From the NCBI GenBank assembly GCA_030538255.1, contig JAUNUI010000002.1:85193-149192 (forward strand): a stretch of 64,000 nt of DNA, in the 5' to 3' direction. Positions 45,917-57,751 of the stretch are shown here, in pieces (positions within the stretch are counted from its first letter, which is position 1; every line of letters begins with the position of its first letter). A model generated the notes under the pieces. That model was not told the origin of the DNA and searched no databases. It worked only from the letters and a program-made list of their open reading frames with translations. A program made the translations under genes and the position numbers. Source of the DNA: Pelistega sp. (GTDB lineage: Bacteria; Pseudomonadota; Gammaproteobacteria; Burkholderiales; Burkholderiaceae_B).

Positions 45917-46702
45917 TTATGAAAACATGACTGCGGTCATGATGAAATCTAAGCCTAAGACCAATAATGAGGCTCTCACGACGGTTCGTGTGGTGGCGCG
46001 CGATACCCCTTCAGGTGTCGGCGTACTGTACCAACCTTCGTACAAGGCCACCATCATCACGGCGGCACCGAAGACAAAACTCTTAATGATGCTATTGCCA
46101 AGGTCTGTAAAAATATCCACCCCGTTCTGCATCTGCGACCAGAAAGTGCCGTTATCGACATCAATTAAGACAACCCCGACAAACCAGCCGCCGATGACGC
46201 CGACGGCGGAGAAAATCGCCGCCAATATCGGCATAGCAATAAAGCCACCCCAAAAGCGTGGCACCAATAAGCGACGTAAGGGGTTAATCCCCATCACATC
46301 CATGGCCGCAATCTGTTCACCTGATTTCATCAGACCGATTTCGGCCGTAATCGATGTGCCTGCACGCCCAGCAAAGAGCAAAGCGGTCACCACAGGGCCT
46401 AACTCACGCAGTAAACCGAGTGCCACTAATAAACCTAAGGCCTCTTCTGAACCGTACATGGATAAGGTGCTATACCCCTGATAACCCAAGACTAAGCCAA
46501 CAAATAGGCCCGAAACCGCAATAATTAATAAAGAGTGATTGCCGACAAAGTGCACCTGCTGACTCACTAGGCGTGGACGCTGGAAAACCATCAGTGACTC
46601 GGACAGAATACTGATAAACAGTTTAAAAAACGTACCAACGCTATTAATACTATCGAGTATATAGCCACCTAAGGCCGTGATTGATTTAACTAAATAATTC
46701 AT
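45917..46702 (-). CDS. mlaE: Lipid transport permease MlaE
   Basis: A 261-aa permease with about six membrane helices and the conserved LLRELGPVVTALLFAGRAGTSITAEIG core. Its start overlaps the mlaF stop by four bases. Confidence 0.96.
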   Translation of the reverse strand: MNYLVKSITALGGYILDSINSVGTFFKLFISILSESLMVFQRPRLVSQQVHFVGNHSLLIIAVSGLFVGLVLGYQGYSTLSMYGSEEALGLLVALGLLRELGPVVTALLFAGRAGTSITAEIGLMKSGEQIAAMDVMGINPLRRLLVPRFWGGFIAMPILAAIFSAVGVIGGWFVGVVLIDVDNGTFWSQMQNGVDIFTDLGNSIIKSFVFGAAVMMVALYEGWYSTPTPEGVSRATTRTVVRASLLVLGLDFIMTAVMFS

Positions 46703-47535
46703 GATTTCAAACGCCCCTTACGTGCTGCATACCAGCGCTCGAAGTCAGGCGTATCGGGATATTCAAATACCACTGGACCTTCAGGCTTACCATGCAGGAA
46801 TTGTTGCACATAAGGATTATCCGAGGCGCGCAGTTGATCAGGCGTACCCGATACCAAGAGGCGCCCCTGCCCCACCATATACACATGGTCGACGATACGG
46901 AACGACTCTTCGATATCATGGGTAATTAAGACACTACCGCACTTTAGGCGATCCGCCGTATCACGAATTAACTTCGCGGTCATGCCTAATGAGATGGGAT
47001 CTAAACCTGCAAATGGCTCATCATACAAGATTAATTCTGGCTCTAGGACCATGGCACGGGCTAAAGCAACACGGCGCGCCATACCACCCGAAATCTCCGA
47101 TAAGCCTAAGTGCGCAGCGGTACGTAAACCCACTGCATCCAGCTTATTCAAGACCTTATCAAAAATCACCAATTCAGAATCATTGCGTAACTCCCGTAAA
47201 GGAAAAGCCACATTATCAAATACGTCTAAATCCGTAAACAAGGCACCCTGTTGGAATAAGACCCCCATGCGTTGACGCAATAGTCGCATCTGCTCATGGC
47301 CAATCTGCGTAATGTCTTGACCATATAAAGACACACACCCTTGTTGAGGGCGCAACTGTCCCGTTGCTGCACGCAACATGGTCGTCTTACCTGAACCTGA
47401 GCCACCAATAATAGCGATCACTTCTCCACGGCGCACGCGCACATTGAGATCACTTAAGATTGTTCGATCACCATAGCCCAAGGAGACATCAGTCAATTCC
47501 AGAATCGTCTCTGGCTGTTGTTCTACACTTGACAC
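46699..47535 (-). CDS. mlaF: Lipid transport ATPase MlaF
   Basis: A 278-aa ABC ATPase with Walker A GGSGSGKTTM, signature SGGMARRVALARA, Walker B LILYDEPFAGLDP and the H-loop in LITHDIEES. It drives phospholipid movement by MlaE. The MlaB STAS subunit that normally binds MlaF is not encoded nearby. Confidence 0.96.
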   Translation of the reverse strand: MSSVEQQPETILELTDVSLGYGDRTILSDLNVRVRRGEVIAIIGGSGSGKTTMLRAATGQLRPQQGCVSLYGQDITQIGHEQMRLLRQRMGVLFQQGALFTDLDVFDNVAFPLRELRNDSELVIFDKVLNKLDAVGLRTAAHLGLSEISGGMARRVALARAMVLEPELILYDEPFAGLDPISLGMTAKLIRDTADRLKCGSVLITHDIEESFRIVDHVYMVGQGRLLVSGTPDQLRASDNPYVQQFLHGKPEGPVVFEYPDTPDFERWYAARKGRLKS

Positions 47536-47869
47536 AATAAATTGAAAAATAAGGGAAAGACTAGTATTTTAACGAATTTTAGGTGGTTCGGCTAACTATC
47601 TGCCTAATCAATCATTTAAATTAATATTTTTACAGTTCCTTACAAGTCTAGGCTATAAAAGACTCGCACAAGGCCCTCTTCGTTTTACCTAAGCCCTTAA
47701 TAATCAGCCACAGAATACTCCAAGCGCCAGAATACAACAAACCCTATAAAAAAGGCCATCTTGCCTATGTGACAAGCTGGCCTTAATTCTAAAAATGATA
47801 GGGCGTAAATACTTAATGCGACTTAATGCTGCGAGTTTAACGCGTACTTAATGCGAGCTTAATGCGTAC
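47536..47869. other. Spacer between gltD and mlaF
   Basis: 334 bp containing the gltD terminator (47746-47784) and a repeat array at 47809-47880. Nothing else was recognised; an mlaF promoter would lie at its right-hand end. Confidence 0.5.
47746..47784 (-). terminator. Terminator after gltD
   Basis: AAGGCCA at 47752-47758 pairs with TGGCCTT at 47778-47784, extended by CTTG/CAAG. On the minus strand the stem is followed by a T-tract. Confidence 0.8.
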
Positions 47870-47880
47870 TTAACGCGGCA
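47809..47880. repeat. Degenerate tandem repeats at the 3' end of gltD
   Basis: TACTTAATGCG, ACTTAATGCTGCGAG, TTTAACGCG, TACTTAATGCGAG, CTTAATGCG and TACTTAACGCGG follow one another. The last copy contains the gltD stop (47870-47872), so again the array starts at a coding 3' end. Confidence 0.8.
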
Positions 47881-49336
47881 ACACACTTGCGCCCATCAAA
47901 TACTCATCCACTGCGCGAGCACATTGACGGCCTTCGCGAATCGCCCATACCACAAGCGATTGACCACGGCGCATATCACCAGCAGCGAAGACATTGGGCA
48001 CGCTAGTTTTGTAGTCATCGGTATTGGCACGGACATTACCTCGTACATCCTTATCCACACCGAAGGCATTCAGTACTTGCTCCACTGGCGAAACAAAGCC
48101 CATCGCTAAGAAGACTAAGTCGGCTTTAATTTCAAATTCAGAGCCTTCCACTTCTTGCATCTTCATCTGCCCAGTTTGCTCATCACGCACCCACTCAACG
48201 CGCGCCGCAATGATTTTCGTCAACTTATCTTTCTTACCTTCGAATGACTTGGTGACAATTGCCCAATCACGCTCACAGCCTTCATCGTGTGAGGACGAGG
48301 TGCGCAATTTCGCTGGCCAATACGGCCAGGTCAATGCCTTATCCTCTTGTTCAGGTAATTTCGGCATTAATTCGATCTGGGTCACACTGGCAGCACCCTG
48401 ACGATTACTGGTACCGACGCAATCTGAGCCGGTATCACCGCCGCCAATCACCACCACATGCTTCCCCTTGGCATTGATTTGCTCCTTCAAGCGATCGCCT
48501 GCATTCTGGCGATTCTGCTGGGTTAAGAACTGCATGGCGAAATGCACACCTTCCAATTGACGGCCTGGGACAGGCAGATCACGCGGCACTTCCGAGCCGC
48601 CCGCCATCACTACCGCATCATAATCCGCTTGCAATTGCTCTGGACTAATATGGCTTGAACCATCATCTCGTGCATCACTGGCTTGGCCAATATAGGTTGA
48701 TGGACGAAACTCCACGCCTTCGGCCTCCATCTGCAAGAGACGGCGCTCAATCAGACTCTTATCTAACTTAAAGTCAGGAATACCATAGCGCAATAAGCCA
48801 CCAATACGGTTGTTCTTTTCAAATACGGTCACGCTATGACCAGCTCGTGCCAATTGCTGGGCGGCAGCTAGGCCGGCGGGGCCAGAACCCACGACAGCGA
48901 CTTTTTTCCCACTTCGCTTACTCGGCACTTGTGGGCTTACCCAACCTTGAGCCCAAGCCTTATCAATAATCGCATGCTCGATTGACTTAATACCCACCGC
49001 ATCATTGTTGATGTTTAAAGTACAGGCCGCTTCGCAAGGCGCTGGGCAGATACGACCGGTAAACTCTGGAAAGTTATTGGTCGAATGCAAGACCTGAGCA
49101 GCCTGCTGCCATTGCTGGCGATAAACTAGGTCATTCCAGTCAGGGATAACATTATTCACTGGGCAGCCATTCGTACAGAACGGAATACCACAGTCCATGC
49201 AACGCGCTCCCTGTTGTGAGGCTTGTTTATCCTCCAGTGCTAAGACAAACTCTTTATAGTGCTTGAGGCGCGCTTGCGGTGCTTCATAACTTTCAGAGAG
49301 ACGTTCAAATTCTAAAAAGCCAGTTTCTTTTCCCAT
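47870..49336 (-). CDS. gltD: Glutamate synthase small subunit
   Basis: A 488-aa NADPH-dependent subunit. The N terminus has the Fe-S motif [15 protein letters not shown] and CPAPCEAAC, followed by an FAD site ([21 protein letters not shown]) and an NADPH site ([15 protein letters not shown]). It feeds electrons to GltB. It lies 12 bp after gltB. Confidence 0.97.
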   Translation of the reverse strand: MGKETGFLEFERLSESYEAPQARLKHYKEFVLALEDKQASQQGARCMDCGIPFCTNGCPVNNVIPDWNDLVYRQQWQQAAQVLHSTNNFPEFTGRICPAPCEAACTLNINNDAVGIKSIEHAIIDKAWAQGWVSPQVPSKRSGKKVAVVGSGPAGLAAAQQLARAGHSVTVFEKNNRIGGLLRYGIPDFKLDKSLIERRLLQMEAEGVEFRPSTYIGQASDARDDGSSHISPEQLQADYDAVVMAGGSEVPRDLPVPGRQLEGVHFAMQFLTQQNRQNAGDRLKEQINAKGKHVVVIGGGDTGSDCVGTSNRQGAASVTQIELMPKLPEQEDKALTWPYWPAKLRTSSSHDEGCERDWAIVTKSFEGKKDKLTKIIAARVEWVRDEQTGQMKMQEVEGSEFEIKADLVFLAMGFVSPVEQVLNAFGVDKDVRGNVRANTDDYKTSVPNVFAAGDMRRGQSLVVWAIREGRQCARAVDEYLMGASVLPR

Positions 49337-49348
49337 GATAATGAATCC

Positions 49349-52300
49349 TTAAGCAACTTTTTGAGTGATTTGTGAGGCAGTCCAGAGCTCGGCTAAAGCG
49401 CGACGATACTCTTTCGGCATGACTTTAACGAATTGCTTACGGGCACGCGACCAATCGCCTAAGAGGTCACGAGCACGGAAGCTACCGGTATAGCGGTAAT
49501 GATCTTCGATTAGGCGACGCAAAATCACCTCATCGGTTTCACGCTCACCACCACGTTGCACCGCATGCCAAATTTCAGGCTGATTCGCTTGCTCTTGCTC
49601 CGATTGGCTTAATACAGGCTCAAAATCCACCATACTTAAATTACAACGCGCGCTAAATTCACCTTCGGGATCCCAAACATAGGCCACGCCACCTGACATC
49701 CCTGCCGCAAAGTTACGGCCTGTTTTACCGAGAACCACGACGGTGCCGCCTGTCATATATTCGCAACCATGGTCACCAGTCCCTTCAACTACTGCGGCGG
49801 CGCCTGAGTTACGTACTGCAAAGCGCTCACCTACCACACCATTGAAAAAGGCTTCACCGGCTAAGGCACCATAAAGTACGGTATTACCCGCAATAATATG
49901 GTCAGGACCGTAGCCGCGGAAGTCATTCGGTGCACGTACACTGATGCGACCACCTGAAAGACCCTTGCCCACATAGTCATTGCCCTCACCGACCAGCTCG
50001 AAGGTAATGCCATGTGCTAAGAAGGCGCCATAACTCTGACCTGCTACACCATTACATTGGATATGAATGGTGTCGTCAGGCAAGCCTTCATGACCATATT
50101 TATGCGCAACCACCCCAGATAACATGGCACCAATCGTGCGATTGCGGTTACGTACGGGCACGATAAAGGAGACCTTCTCGCCGCGCTCAATCGCATTCTT
50201 ACTACGCTCGATTAATTGATTATCGAGGGCATTCTCTAGGCCGTGATCTTGACCTTCGGTATGCAGACGTGGGGTATCAACCTCAGGTTGATGGAATACA
50301 CGGCTGAAATCTAAACCCTTGGCTTTCCAATGCTCAATCCCTGCACGCATATCTAAAAGATCGGCACGGCCCACTAAATCCTCAAACTTGCGGATACCCA
50401 ATTGCGCCATAATTTCGCGTACTTCTTCGGCAATAAAGAAGAAGTAATTCACCACATGTTCAGGCTTACCGGTAAACTTCGCACGCAAAGCTGGGTCTTG
50501 GGTCGCCACGCCAACTGGACAGGTATTTAAGTGACACTTACGCATCATAATGCAGCCCTCAACGACGAGTGGAGCCGTGGCAAAACCAAACTCATCCGCC
50601 CCGAGCAAGGCGCCAATCACCACGTCACGACCTGTTTTCATCTGACCATCAGCTTGCAAGCGCACACGGCTGCGCAGACGATTTAAGACTAAAGTTTGTT
50701 GCGCTTCGGATAAGCCTAACTCCCAAGGCGTACCCGCATGCTTAATTGATGAAATCGGTGAGGCACCGGTACCTCCATCATGGCCCGCAATCACGATATG
50801 ATCCGACTTGGCTTTAGCCACACCCGCTGCCACCGTACCCACGCCCACTTCAGAGACTAATTTGGTTGAGATAGAGGCACGCGGATTGACGTTCTTTAAG
50901 TCATGGATCAATTGGGCCAAGTCTTCAATGGAGTAAATATCATGGTGTGGCGGCGGTGAAATCAAGCCTACACCTGGTACTGAGTAACGTAATTTAGCAA
51001 TATATTCAGAGACTTTATGACCTGGTAATTGACCACCCTCACCTGGTTTGGCACCTTGGGCCATCTTAATTTGAATCTGATCGGCACTGCTTAAGTACTC
51101 AGCGCTCACCCCAAAGCGGCCCGAGGCCACTTGCTTGATTTTAGAACGTAATGAGTCACCAGCCTGTAAGGGCACGTGTGCGGCAATACGATCTGAGCCT
51201 AAGACTGAGGCTAGAGTATCATCGGCTTTCACACCGCTCTGGCCGGTCTTAAGTTCCTGACGATAGCGTAACTCATCTTCACCGCCCTCGCCGGTATTCG
51301 ATTTACCGCCTAAGCGATTCATCGCCACCGCTAACACAGCATGGGCTTCGGTTGAAATGGAGCCTAAAGACATAGCACCTGTAGCAAAGCGCTTAACGAT
51401 TTCTTTGGCTGGCTCCACTTCATCCAATGGAATCACACTCGCTGGATTAAGTTTAAACTCAAATAAACCACGTAAGGTCATATGACGCTTAGATTGATCA
51501 TTAATTAGCTGGGCATACTCCTTATACGTGCGATAGCTATTGGCGCGAGTTGAGTGCTGTAATTTCGCAATCGAATCAGGCGTCCACATATGCTCTTCAC
51601 CACGAATACGGAAGGCATAATCACCGCCTGCATCGAGCGCATCATTCAGAACAAGCTCACCACCGAAGGCTGCTTTATGCGCACGCAGAGCTTCTTCAGC
51701 TACTTCGAAAATACCAATCCCTTCAATATTGCTGGATGTACCGGTAAAGTACTTATCCACGAGTTTGGCTTGCAGACCAATCGCTTCGAAGATCTGCGCG
51801 CCAGTATAGGACATATAGGTTGAGATGCCCATTTTAGACATCACTTTGTTTAAGCCTTTACCAATAGCTTTAATAAAGTTATAGACGCCTTTTTCCGCAT
51901 CTTGGGTGAGGCTTTGAATGGTCTCAATGGCTAAGTATGGGTGAATCGCTTCCGCACCATAACCACCCAATAGGGCGAAGTGGTGCACTTCACGCGCTGA
52001 ACCTGTCTCGACGACCAAACCTGTATTGGTACGCAGACCCATACGAATCAAGTGTTGATGAATCGCTGAGGTGGCCAAGAGCGCCGGAATCGCCACATGG
52101 CCAGCATCCACTTTACGATCGCTTAAGATTAAAATCGTATAGCCGCTACGCACCGCATCGGCTGCGCTGGCGCATAAGGAGGCGATGCTTGCTTCAATGC
52201 CTTCCACTCCCCAGCTCACTGGGTAGGTGATATCTAATTCAAAGCTACGGAATTTATGATCGGTGTATTGTTCAATATTCCGTAAGCGCCACATTCCGTC

Positions 52301-54157
52301 ATGATCTAGAATCGGTTGTGACACCTCAATCCGTTGTGGCGGATTAACATTATTGATATCTAAAAGATTCGGTTTAGGACCAATAAAGGACACTAAAGAC
52401 ATCACCAACTGCTCACGAATCGGGTCAATCGGTGGATTGGTCACCTGGGCAAATAATTGACGGAAATAATTGTAAAAAGGCTTGGTACGGCTTGATAAGA
52501 CAGTAATCGGTGCGTCATTCCCCATGGAGCCAATGGCCTCTTCGCCATTCTTTAGCATCGGTTCAAGAATAAACTTAATGTCTTCTTGGGTCCAGGCAAA
52601 AGCCTGTTGGCGGTCTAATAGGCTCGCTGATGAATTGCTTAAGGGGCTAATCACCGCATCTTGTGGAGCGACCAAGTCTTCTAATTTAACACGCAGGCGG
52701 CTAATCCATTCTTTATAAGGACGACTATTAGCGAGTTGATTCTTGATTTCTTTATCATCAATGATACGGCCTTGCTCTAAGTCAATTAGCAACATCTTGC
52801 CGGGTTGCAAACGCCATTTTTTCACAATACGGTGCTCAGGGATGCTCAAGGTGCCTGCTTCAGAGGCAAGGATCACCATATCATCATCAGTCACCACATA
52901 GCGCGCTGGGCGCAAACCATTACGGTCAAGGGTGGCACCGATTTGGCGACCGTCGGTAAAGGCTACCGCCGCAGGGCCATCCCATGGCTCCATCTTGGCC
53001 GCATTATATTCGTAGAAAGCGCGACGATTCTCGTCCATATAGGTGTGCTGTTCCCAAGCCTCAGGAATCATCATCATCATGGCATGGGCTAAGGAATAGC
53101 CTGAATTCACCATTAACTCTAAGCAATTATCGAAGGTGGCGGTATCCGACTGGCCTTCATACACAATCGGATAGAGTTTGTCGAGGTCCTTGCCAAGAAC
53201 CGGTGACTCCATCATGCCTTCACGGGCGCGCAACCAATTAAAGTTGCCTTTTACCGTATTAATCTCACCATTATGGGCAATCATGCGATAGGGGTGAGCC
53301 AGTGGCCAGGCCGGAAAGGTATTGGTTGAGAAGCGTTGATGCACTAAGGCCAAGGCCGACACCGCACGTGGATCCACTAAGTCACGGTAATATTTGCCCA
53401 CTTGATCAGCCAGTAGCAAGCCCTTATACACCACGGTACGCACGGATGCCGATGGCACATAGTATTCCTTACTATGTGCAAGATTCATCTGCTGAATCGC
53501 GTGGCTTGCGGTTTTGCGGATCACGTAAAGTTTACGCTCCAAGGCATCGGGCACCATCACATCAGGACCACGACCGATAAATAATTGGCGAATAACCGGC
53601 TCCACATCACGCACAGTCGGTGACATCTCCATCTCGCCATCCACTGGCACATCACGCCAGCCTAATAAGACTTGACCTTCATCACGGACAGCACGCTCCA
53701 ACTCACGCTCACAGGCTAAGCGCGAAGCCATCTCTTTCGGCAAGAACACCATAATCACGCCGTACTCACCTTCGGGGGGTAATTTGACGCCCTGCTTAGC
53801 CATCTCTTCGCGGTAGAGTTGATCAGGTAATTGAATCAGAATACCCGCACCGTCACCCATTAATTTATCCGCGCCAACTGCACCACGATGGTCGAGGTTT
53901 TCAAGGATTTTTAAACCTTGCTGAATAATCGTATTGCTCTTCTTACCCTTAATATTGACGACAAAGCCAACACCACAGGCATCATGCTCATTGCTCGGGT
54001 CATAAAGACCTTGAGCAATCGGCGTGCGATGCAGAGGGGCTGTGTGTGCCACAGGAGCGGAAGCAGTTGCGGATGCAAGAGACGAAGAACGGCGGTGACC
54101 GATGGCAGAAGCATCAATCACAACTTCGTGTTGGGGATGGACGGATTGGTTCATCAT
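49349..54157 (-). CDS. gltB: Glutamate synthase large subunit
   Basis: A 1602-aa enzyme that makes two glutamates from glutamine and 2-oxoglutarate. A propeptide-like N terminus of about 60 residues precedes the nucleophile Cys61 in [10 protein letters not shown] of the class II glutaminase domain. The central and FMN-binding domains follow, with the 3Fe-4S motif CHLNTCPVG near residue 1220, and then the C-terminal GXGXG beta-helix ([17 protein letters not shown]). Full length. The propeptide is Ser/Ala-rich ([15 protein letters not shown]). Confidence 0.97.
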   Translation of the reverse strand: MMNQSVHPQHEVVIDASAIGHRRSSSLASATASAPVAHTAPLHRTPIAQGLYDPSNEHDACGVGFVVNIKGKKSNTIIQQGLKILENLDHRGAVGADKLMGDGAGILIQLPDQLYREEMAKQGVKLPPEGEYGVIMVFLPKEMASRLACERELERAVRDEGQVLLGWRDVPVDGEMEMSPTVRDVEPVIRQLFIGRGPDVMVPDALERKLYVIRKTASHAIQQMNLAHSKEYYVPSASVRTVVYKGLLLADQVGKYYRDLVDPRAVSALALVHQRFSTNTFPAWPLAHPYRMIAHNGEINTVKGNFNWLRAREGMMESPVLGKDLDKLYPIVYEGQSDTATFDNCLELMVNSGYSLAHAMMMMIPEAWEQHTYMDENRRAFYEYNAAKMEPWDGPAAVAFTDGRQIGATLDRNGLRPARYVVTDDDMVILASEAGTLSIPEHRIVKKWRLQPGKMLLIDLEQGRIIDDKEIKNQLANSRPYKEWISRLRVKLEDLVAPQDAVISPLSNSSASLLDRQQAFAWTQEDIKFILEPMLKNGEEAIGSMGNDAPITVLSSRTKPFYNYFRQLFAQVTNPPIDPIREQLVMSLVSFIGPKPNLLDINNVNPPQRIEVSQPILDHDGMWRLRNIEQYTDHKFRSFELDITYPVSWGVEGIEASIASLCASAADAVRSGYTILILSDRKVDAGHVAIPALLATSAIHQHLIRMGLRTNTGLVVETGSAREVHHFALLGGYGAEAIHPYLAIETIQSLTQDAEKGVYNFIKAIGKGLNKVMSKMGISTYMSYTGAQIFEAIGLQAKLVDKYFTGTSSNIEGIGIFEVAEEALRAHKAAFGGELVLNDALDAGGDYAFRIRGEEHMWTPDSIAKLQHSTRANSYRTYKEYAQLINDQSKRHMTLRGLFEFKLNPASVIPLDEVEPAKEIVKRFATGAMSLGSISTEAHAVLAVAMNRLGGKSNTGEGGEDELRYRQELKTGQSGVKADDTLASVLGSDRIAAHVPLQAGDSLRSKIKQVASGRFGVSAEYLSSADQIQIKMAQGAKPGEGGQLPGHKVSEYIAKLRYSVPGVGLISPPPHHDIYSIEDLAQLIHDLKNVNPRASISTKLVSEVGVGTVAAGVAKAKSDHIVIAGHDGGTGASPISSIKHAGTPWELGLSEAQQTLVLNRLRSRVRLQADGQMKTGRDVVIGALLGADEFGFATAPLVVEGCIMMRKCHLNTCPVGVATQDPALRAKFTGKPEHVVNYFFFIAEEVREIMAQLGIRKFEDLVGRADLLDMRAGIEHWKAKGLDFSRVFHQPEVDTPRLHTEGQDHGLENALDNQLIERSKNAIERGEKVSFIVPVRNRNRTIGAMLSGVVAHKYGHEGLPDDTIHIQCNGVAGQSYGAFLAHGITFELVGEGNDYVGKGLSGGRISVRAPNDFRGYGPDHIIAGNTVLYGALAGEAFFNGVVGERFAVRNSGAAAVVEGTGDHGCEYMTGGTVVVLGKTGRNFAAGMSGGVAYVWDPEGEFSARCNLSMVDFEPVLSQSEQEQANQPEIWHAVQRGGERETDEVILRRLIEDHYRYTGSFRARDLLGDWSRARKQFVKVMPKEYRRALAELWTASQITQKVA

Positions 54158-55142
54158 AGCTTTCCATTAGAGAGATTATTATAGTTACGTTGTGCTGAAG
54201 TGGTGCTTACCCAACTTGACTACTATAAGGTACCTTAATCAAGGGCGCGGCAAGAAGTGGCTAATTATTTGCTACTCTTACTATTAGTCGCTACTGCTTA
54301 CTATTAGCCGCTACTATCAATTACCTGATGGGTCGCTCACTTTAGTTGCATTCGCCGACCCCTAGTGAGTCGCTAAAGGCTTGCATCACTTACACAACAT
54401 GCTTGTTATAAGCATACAAATATTTTTTTATCGGCGAAATTATTTTTTTAGGGGACGGACCCTTTTTTTATTATTAATTTTATATAGATAAATTAAATAG
54501 GGACGCATCATTAGCATATAAATAAGCGAGCTGATTTTTTCGAAAAAAGATGCTGAATTTTAAGTCTTATTTGGCCGTATTTTCCAAGATTTAATAGCAT
54601 GTAACCGAGGGTTTTACGTATTTTTCATATTTTCAATATTACCCAGAGGGTTAAAGTTAAAAAACCGACAAAAATACTCAGAAAATGCATCTTCGCCAAT
54701 TCGCACCAAATCTGTGCGCTGCAACAGGCAAATTTCGCTGGCTTTGCACAAAAAAAGCGCATCCCTAGCGCGCAAAATTATTTATTTTTTTATTGCTTAA
54801 GGATGACTTGTAGGCATAGATGCAACAGTCAGGCCATTGAATGCTTACGGCTGGCTCACCCATTGCGACTGGTTCACCCACATTATAGATTGGGCGGTAA
54901 GTCTTAACACAAGCGCCGCGCGTAATTTACCCAGCCCCTAGGAGCAGACACTCATTTAGCAAAGACGCACAAATCAAAGACGTACAAATCACGCACCTTA
55001 GGCTAATTTACCCTAGCCCCCTGAGTATGACGCTGCTCTAACCGTAGCGATAAAAACCACTTACACGCAGCAAAAGCCTTTACAATAGAGGCTTATTCAT
55101 TCTTCTAATGGAAGGCGCCGTCAAGCATGGCGTCCTAAGCCT
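54158..55142. other. Long A+T-rich spacer upstream of gltB and dbpA
   Basis: 985 bp with no convincing open frame. It contains a 20-bp tandem pair (54277 and 54297), a perfect palindrome TTTTTTCGAAAAAA at 54535-54548, a GGGGACGGACCC core between two T-tracts (54441-54470), an exact-but-one 15-bp tandem (54961 and 54976) and a repeated TAATTTACCC (54923 and 55004). The promoters of divergent gltB and dbpA must lie here. An uncharacterised RNA is possible. Confidence 0.5.
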
Positions 55143-56525
55143 ATGACCTCAAGTACTGACTTTGCCTCACTCCCTCTTTCCCCTGAACAATTGCGCAACC
55201 TTGATGAACTCGGTTACCAAGAGATGCGCCCAATTCAAGCACTTAGCTTGCCTCCTATCCTTGAGGGTAAGGATGTTCTAGGACAGGCTGAAACAGGAAG
55301 CGGCAAGACCTTGGCTTTTGGCCTAGGTATTATGCAGATAATTAATCCGCGCTTTTTCGGTGCGCAAGCGATTGTGCTCTGCCCTACCCGAGAATTAGCC
55401 GACCAAGTGGCTAAAGAATTGCGCAAGCTTGCCCGAGCCCTAGGTAATATCAAGGTACTCACGCTCTGCGGCGGACAAGCACTACGTCCACAAATTGAAT
55501 CTTTACAGCATGGCGCCCATATTATTGTCGGTACACCAGGGCGTGTACTTGATCTCGTGCGCGAGCAGCATCTCAACTTGAGTCAGGTCAAGGTCTTTGT
55601 CTTAGACGAAGCGGACCGCATGATGGATATGGGTTTTTTCGAAGATATCAGCGAAATTTCCCAAGCCACCCCCTTGCGTCGTCAGACCCTATTCTTCTCC
55701 GCCACCTTCCCTGAACACGTGATGCGCATCAGCGAAGGTTTTCAGCGGGACCCCGTGCGCGTACAGGCCAGTACCGAAGCGGTGAACTTGAATATTGAAC
55801 AAGCCTTCTTTATCACCACTCCTGAGAGTCGCTTTAAAGACTGCGCACAGCTCCTGAATCACTATCGCCCGACATCAACACTGGCTTTCTGCAATACCAA
55901 GGCGCAATGTGAGCTCTTGGCCGAGAGCTTGAATCAGAATGGGATTGTGGCGCTCGCCTTACATGGCGATATGGACCAGCGCGATCGCGAGGATGTCTTG
56001 GTGCAGTTTGCCAATCGCTCCTGTTCGGTCTTAGTGGCGACTGATGTGGCCGCTCGAGGTCTGGATATTGAAGCGTTGGATGCAGTCATGAACGTCGAAG
56101 TCTCACCGAATGTGGAGACACATATCCATCGGATTGGTCGCACCGGTCGTAAGGGGGAAAAAGGCCTTGCTCTTAGCTTAGTCACCGAGAAGGAAAAATA
56201 CCGCGCCGAACGTATCGGCAAAGCGATTGAGCAAGAGCTGGAGTGGCTGGAAATACCGAGTGCCAAAAAGACCAAGCCGCTAACCCCACCTATGCGGACG
56301 ATTTGTCTGCGCTCTGGCAAGAAAGAGAAGTTACGCGCTGGAGATATCTTAGGCGCTTTAACCAAGGAACTCGGACTGCCAGGCGCAGCCGTGGGCAAGA
56401 TTAATATTTATGATTTTGTCAGTTTTGTAGCGATTCAGCGTGACTTGGCGGAAGATACCATTACTCGCTTACGCCAAGGCACTATTAAAGGGCGCCAGAT
56501 TCTGATGCGCTTTATGGATACTTAA
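55143..56525 (+). CDS. dbpA: DEAD-box RNA helicase DbpA
   Basis: A 460-aa helicase with AETGSGKT, PTRELA, DEAD, SAT and HRIGRTGR motifs. The C-terminal DbpA RNA-binding domain (from about 385; KLRAGDILGALTKELGLPG and GKINIYDFVSFVAI) distinguishes it from other DEAD-box proteins and should bind 23S rRNA hairpin 92 in 50S assembly. Confidence 0.96.
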   Translation: MTSSTDFASLPLSPEQLRNLDELGYQEMRPIQALSLPPILEGKDVLGQAETGSGKTLAFGLGIMQIINPRFFGAQAIVLCPTRELADQVAKELRKLARALGNIKVLTLCGGQALRPQIESLQHGAHIIVGTPGRVLDLVREQHLNLSQVKVFVLDEADRMMDMGFFEDISEISQATPLRRQTLFFSATFPEHVMRISEGFQRDPVRVQASTEAVNLNIEQAFFITTPESRFKDCAQLLNHYRPTSTLAFCNTKAQCELLAESLNQNGIVALALHGDMDQRDREDVLVQFANRSCSVLVATDVAARGLDIEALDAVMNVEVSPNVETHIHRIGRTGRKGEKGLALSLVTEKEKYRAERIGKAIEQELEWLEIPSAKKTKPLTPPMRTICLRSGKKEKLRAGDILGALTKELGLPGAAVGKINIYDFVSFVAIQRDLAEDTITRLRQGTIKGRQILMRFMDT

Positions 56526-56650
56526 GCTGTGCAATGAAGTCAACTGCGTGCGCAAGCCATTAAAGCTGTACGCAAGCAGGTTCAGGTGAGGGACAGTAAA
56601 GACATTGCGGAACATTGACACGAAGCTGCGCGCAAGCAGGTTCTGGGTTG
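56524..56650. repeat. Repeats downstream of the dbpA stop
   Basis: AAGCTGTACGCAAGCAGG at 56563 recurs at 56623 (AAGCTGCGCGCAAGCAGG), 60 bp apart. A shorter AAGCTGTGCAATG begins at 56524, overlapping the dbpA stop codon. Confidence 0.7.
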
Positions 56651-56694
56651 TGGGGTGCGCAGGTTTTGACCTAGAAAATCCGTTCAGCGCGGAC

Positions 56695-57682
56695 TTATTG
56701 CGATTGCGATTGCGATTGCGACTGAGCTTGCTGCTCAGCCAATTCTTGGGCGCGTCGTTCAGCGTATTCTTGCGCATGCTCCTCGGCCCAATTCTTACTA
56801 CGATTAGCCACCATATCTTTCTCCCGCGGTGGCCAGGTCATATACATGGGATCAGGGGCACACTTTGGCATCTTGTAACGATTATAGTTCCACAGGTATT
56901 GCTCTGGCATAAGACGTACCATCTCTTCCATCGCTGCATTCATGGCAGCCGCCTGATATTCCACGGCAAGCCCATCAAGCTCTGGTCCATCACGAAAATG
57001 CAAGCGCCAACCTTCGCCCTTAGGTAGGCGCTCACCTGCCATCATGACGACTTTCGCCCCAGTTTGCTCAGCTAACTTAGCGGGTAGCGTAATGGTAAAA
57101 GCTAGACGACCAAAAAATGGCGCCCAGACACCGTCAGCGGTTGAGGCCACTTGATCGGGCAAGAGTCCAATATCACCCCCATTGCGTAAGGCTTTAATAA
57201 ACTCACGTACCCCCTTAAAGCCCGCTGGCACGGACAGCAAGTTGGGCAAGTCGCGCGAGGCTTTCATGCTAGGCCCTAAAAACCCACGTCGCGGTGGACG
57301 GTACATCACGACAATTGGCTTTTGCTGTGCCAAGTAGCGTGCCAAAATTTCAAAGCAACCCACATGTGGCGTGACAAATATAATACTTTGGTGTTGTTCG
57401 CGCACAGCCTGCAAATAGGCTAGGTCGGCATTCTGAATACGATTTAAGCAATACTCTGGTTTCAACCAAATCTTCGGCGTCTCCATTATCATCGCGCCCA
57501 CTTCACCGGCGCTACGTCGAAAAAAGGCAGGACTATCATAGCCCGCTTGTCTTGCATTCTGCCGCAATCGGCGGGCGAACTTCGGCGAGCCCCCAATAAG
57601 TCAGCACACCTATCATGCGCCCTAAGCCATGTAGGATACGCAATGGTAAACAGGAGAGAAGACGTAAAATAAAAATAGTCAT
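56695..57682 (-). pseudogene. LpxL/HtrB-type lipid A acyltransferase with one-base frameshift
   Basis: Read with one G removed, the frame gives a full 328-aa acyltransferase. The N terminus is MTIFILRLLSCLPLRILHG from the ATG at 57682, and the rest continues through the HX4E catalytic motif HVGCFE and DIGLLPDQVASTADGVWAPFFG. As given, the N-terminal frame runs out of register at a run of five G (plus-strand CCCCC at 57590-57594) and stops near 57552. Only the downstream 290-aa frame is open. The C terminus ends in a (TTGCGA)4 repeat coding QSQSQSQ. The extra G may be a sequencing error, a phase-variable tract or real decay. Confidence 0.75.
56698..56721. repeat. Hexanucleotide repeat at the 3' end of the lpxL-type gene
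   Basis: TTGCGA occurs four times in a row directly before the stop codon (56695-56697) and encodes Ser-Gln repeats. Such a tract can change length by slippage. Confidence 0.9.
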
Positions 57683-57751
57683 ATTGCTAAAAATATTGAA
57701 CTTCTTAAAGTATACACTTTGTCAAACAGCGAACTCATTAATAACAGCAAA

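Noticed and set aside
45927..46481. 184-aa plus-strand open frame
   Set aside because: Fully antisense to mlaE, which has clear family motifs; the plus frame has no recognisable domain.
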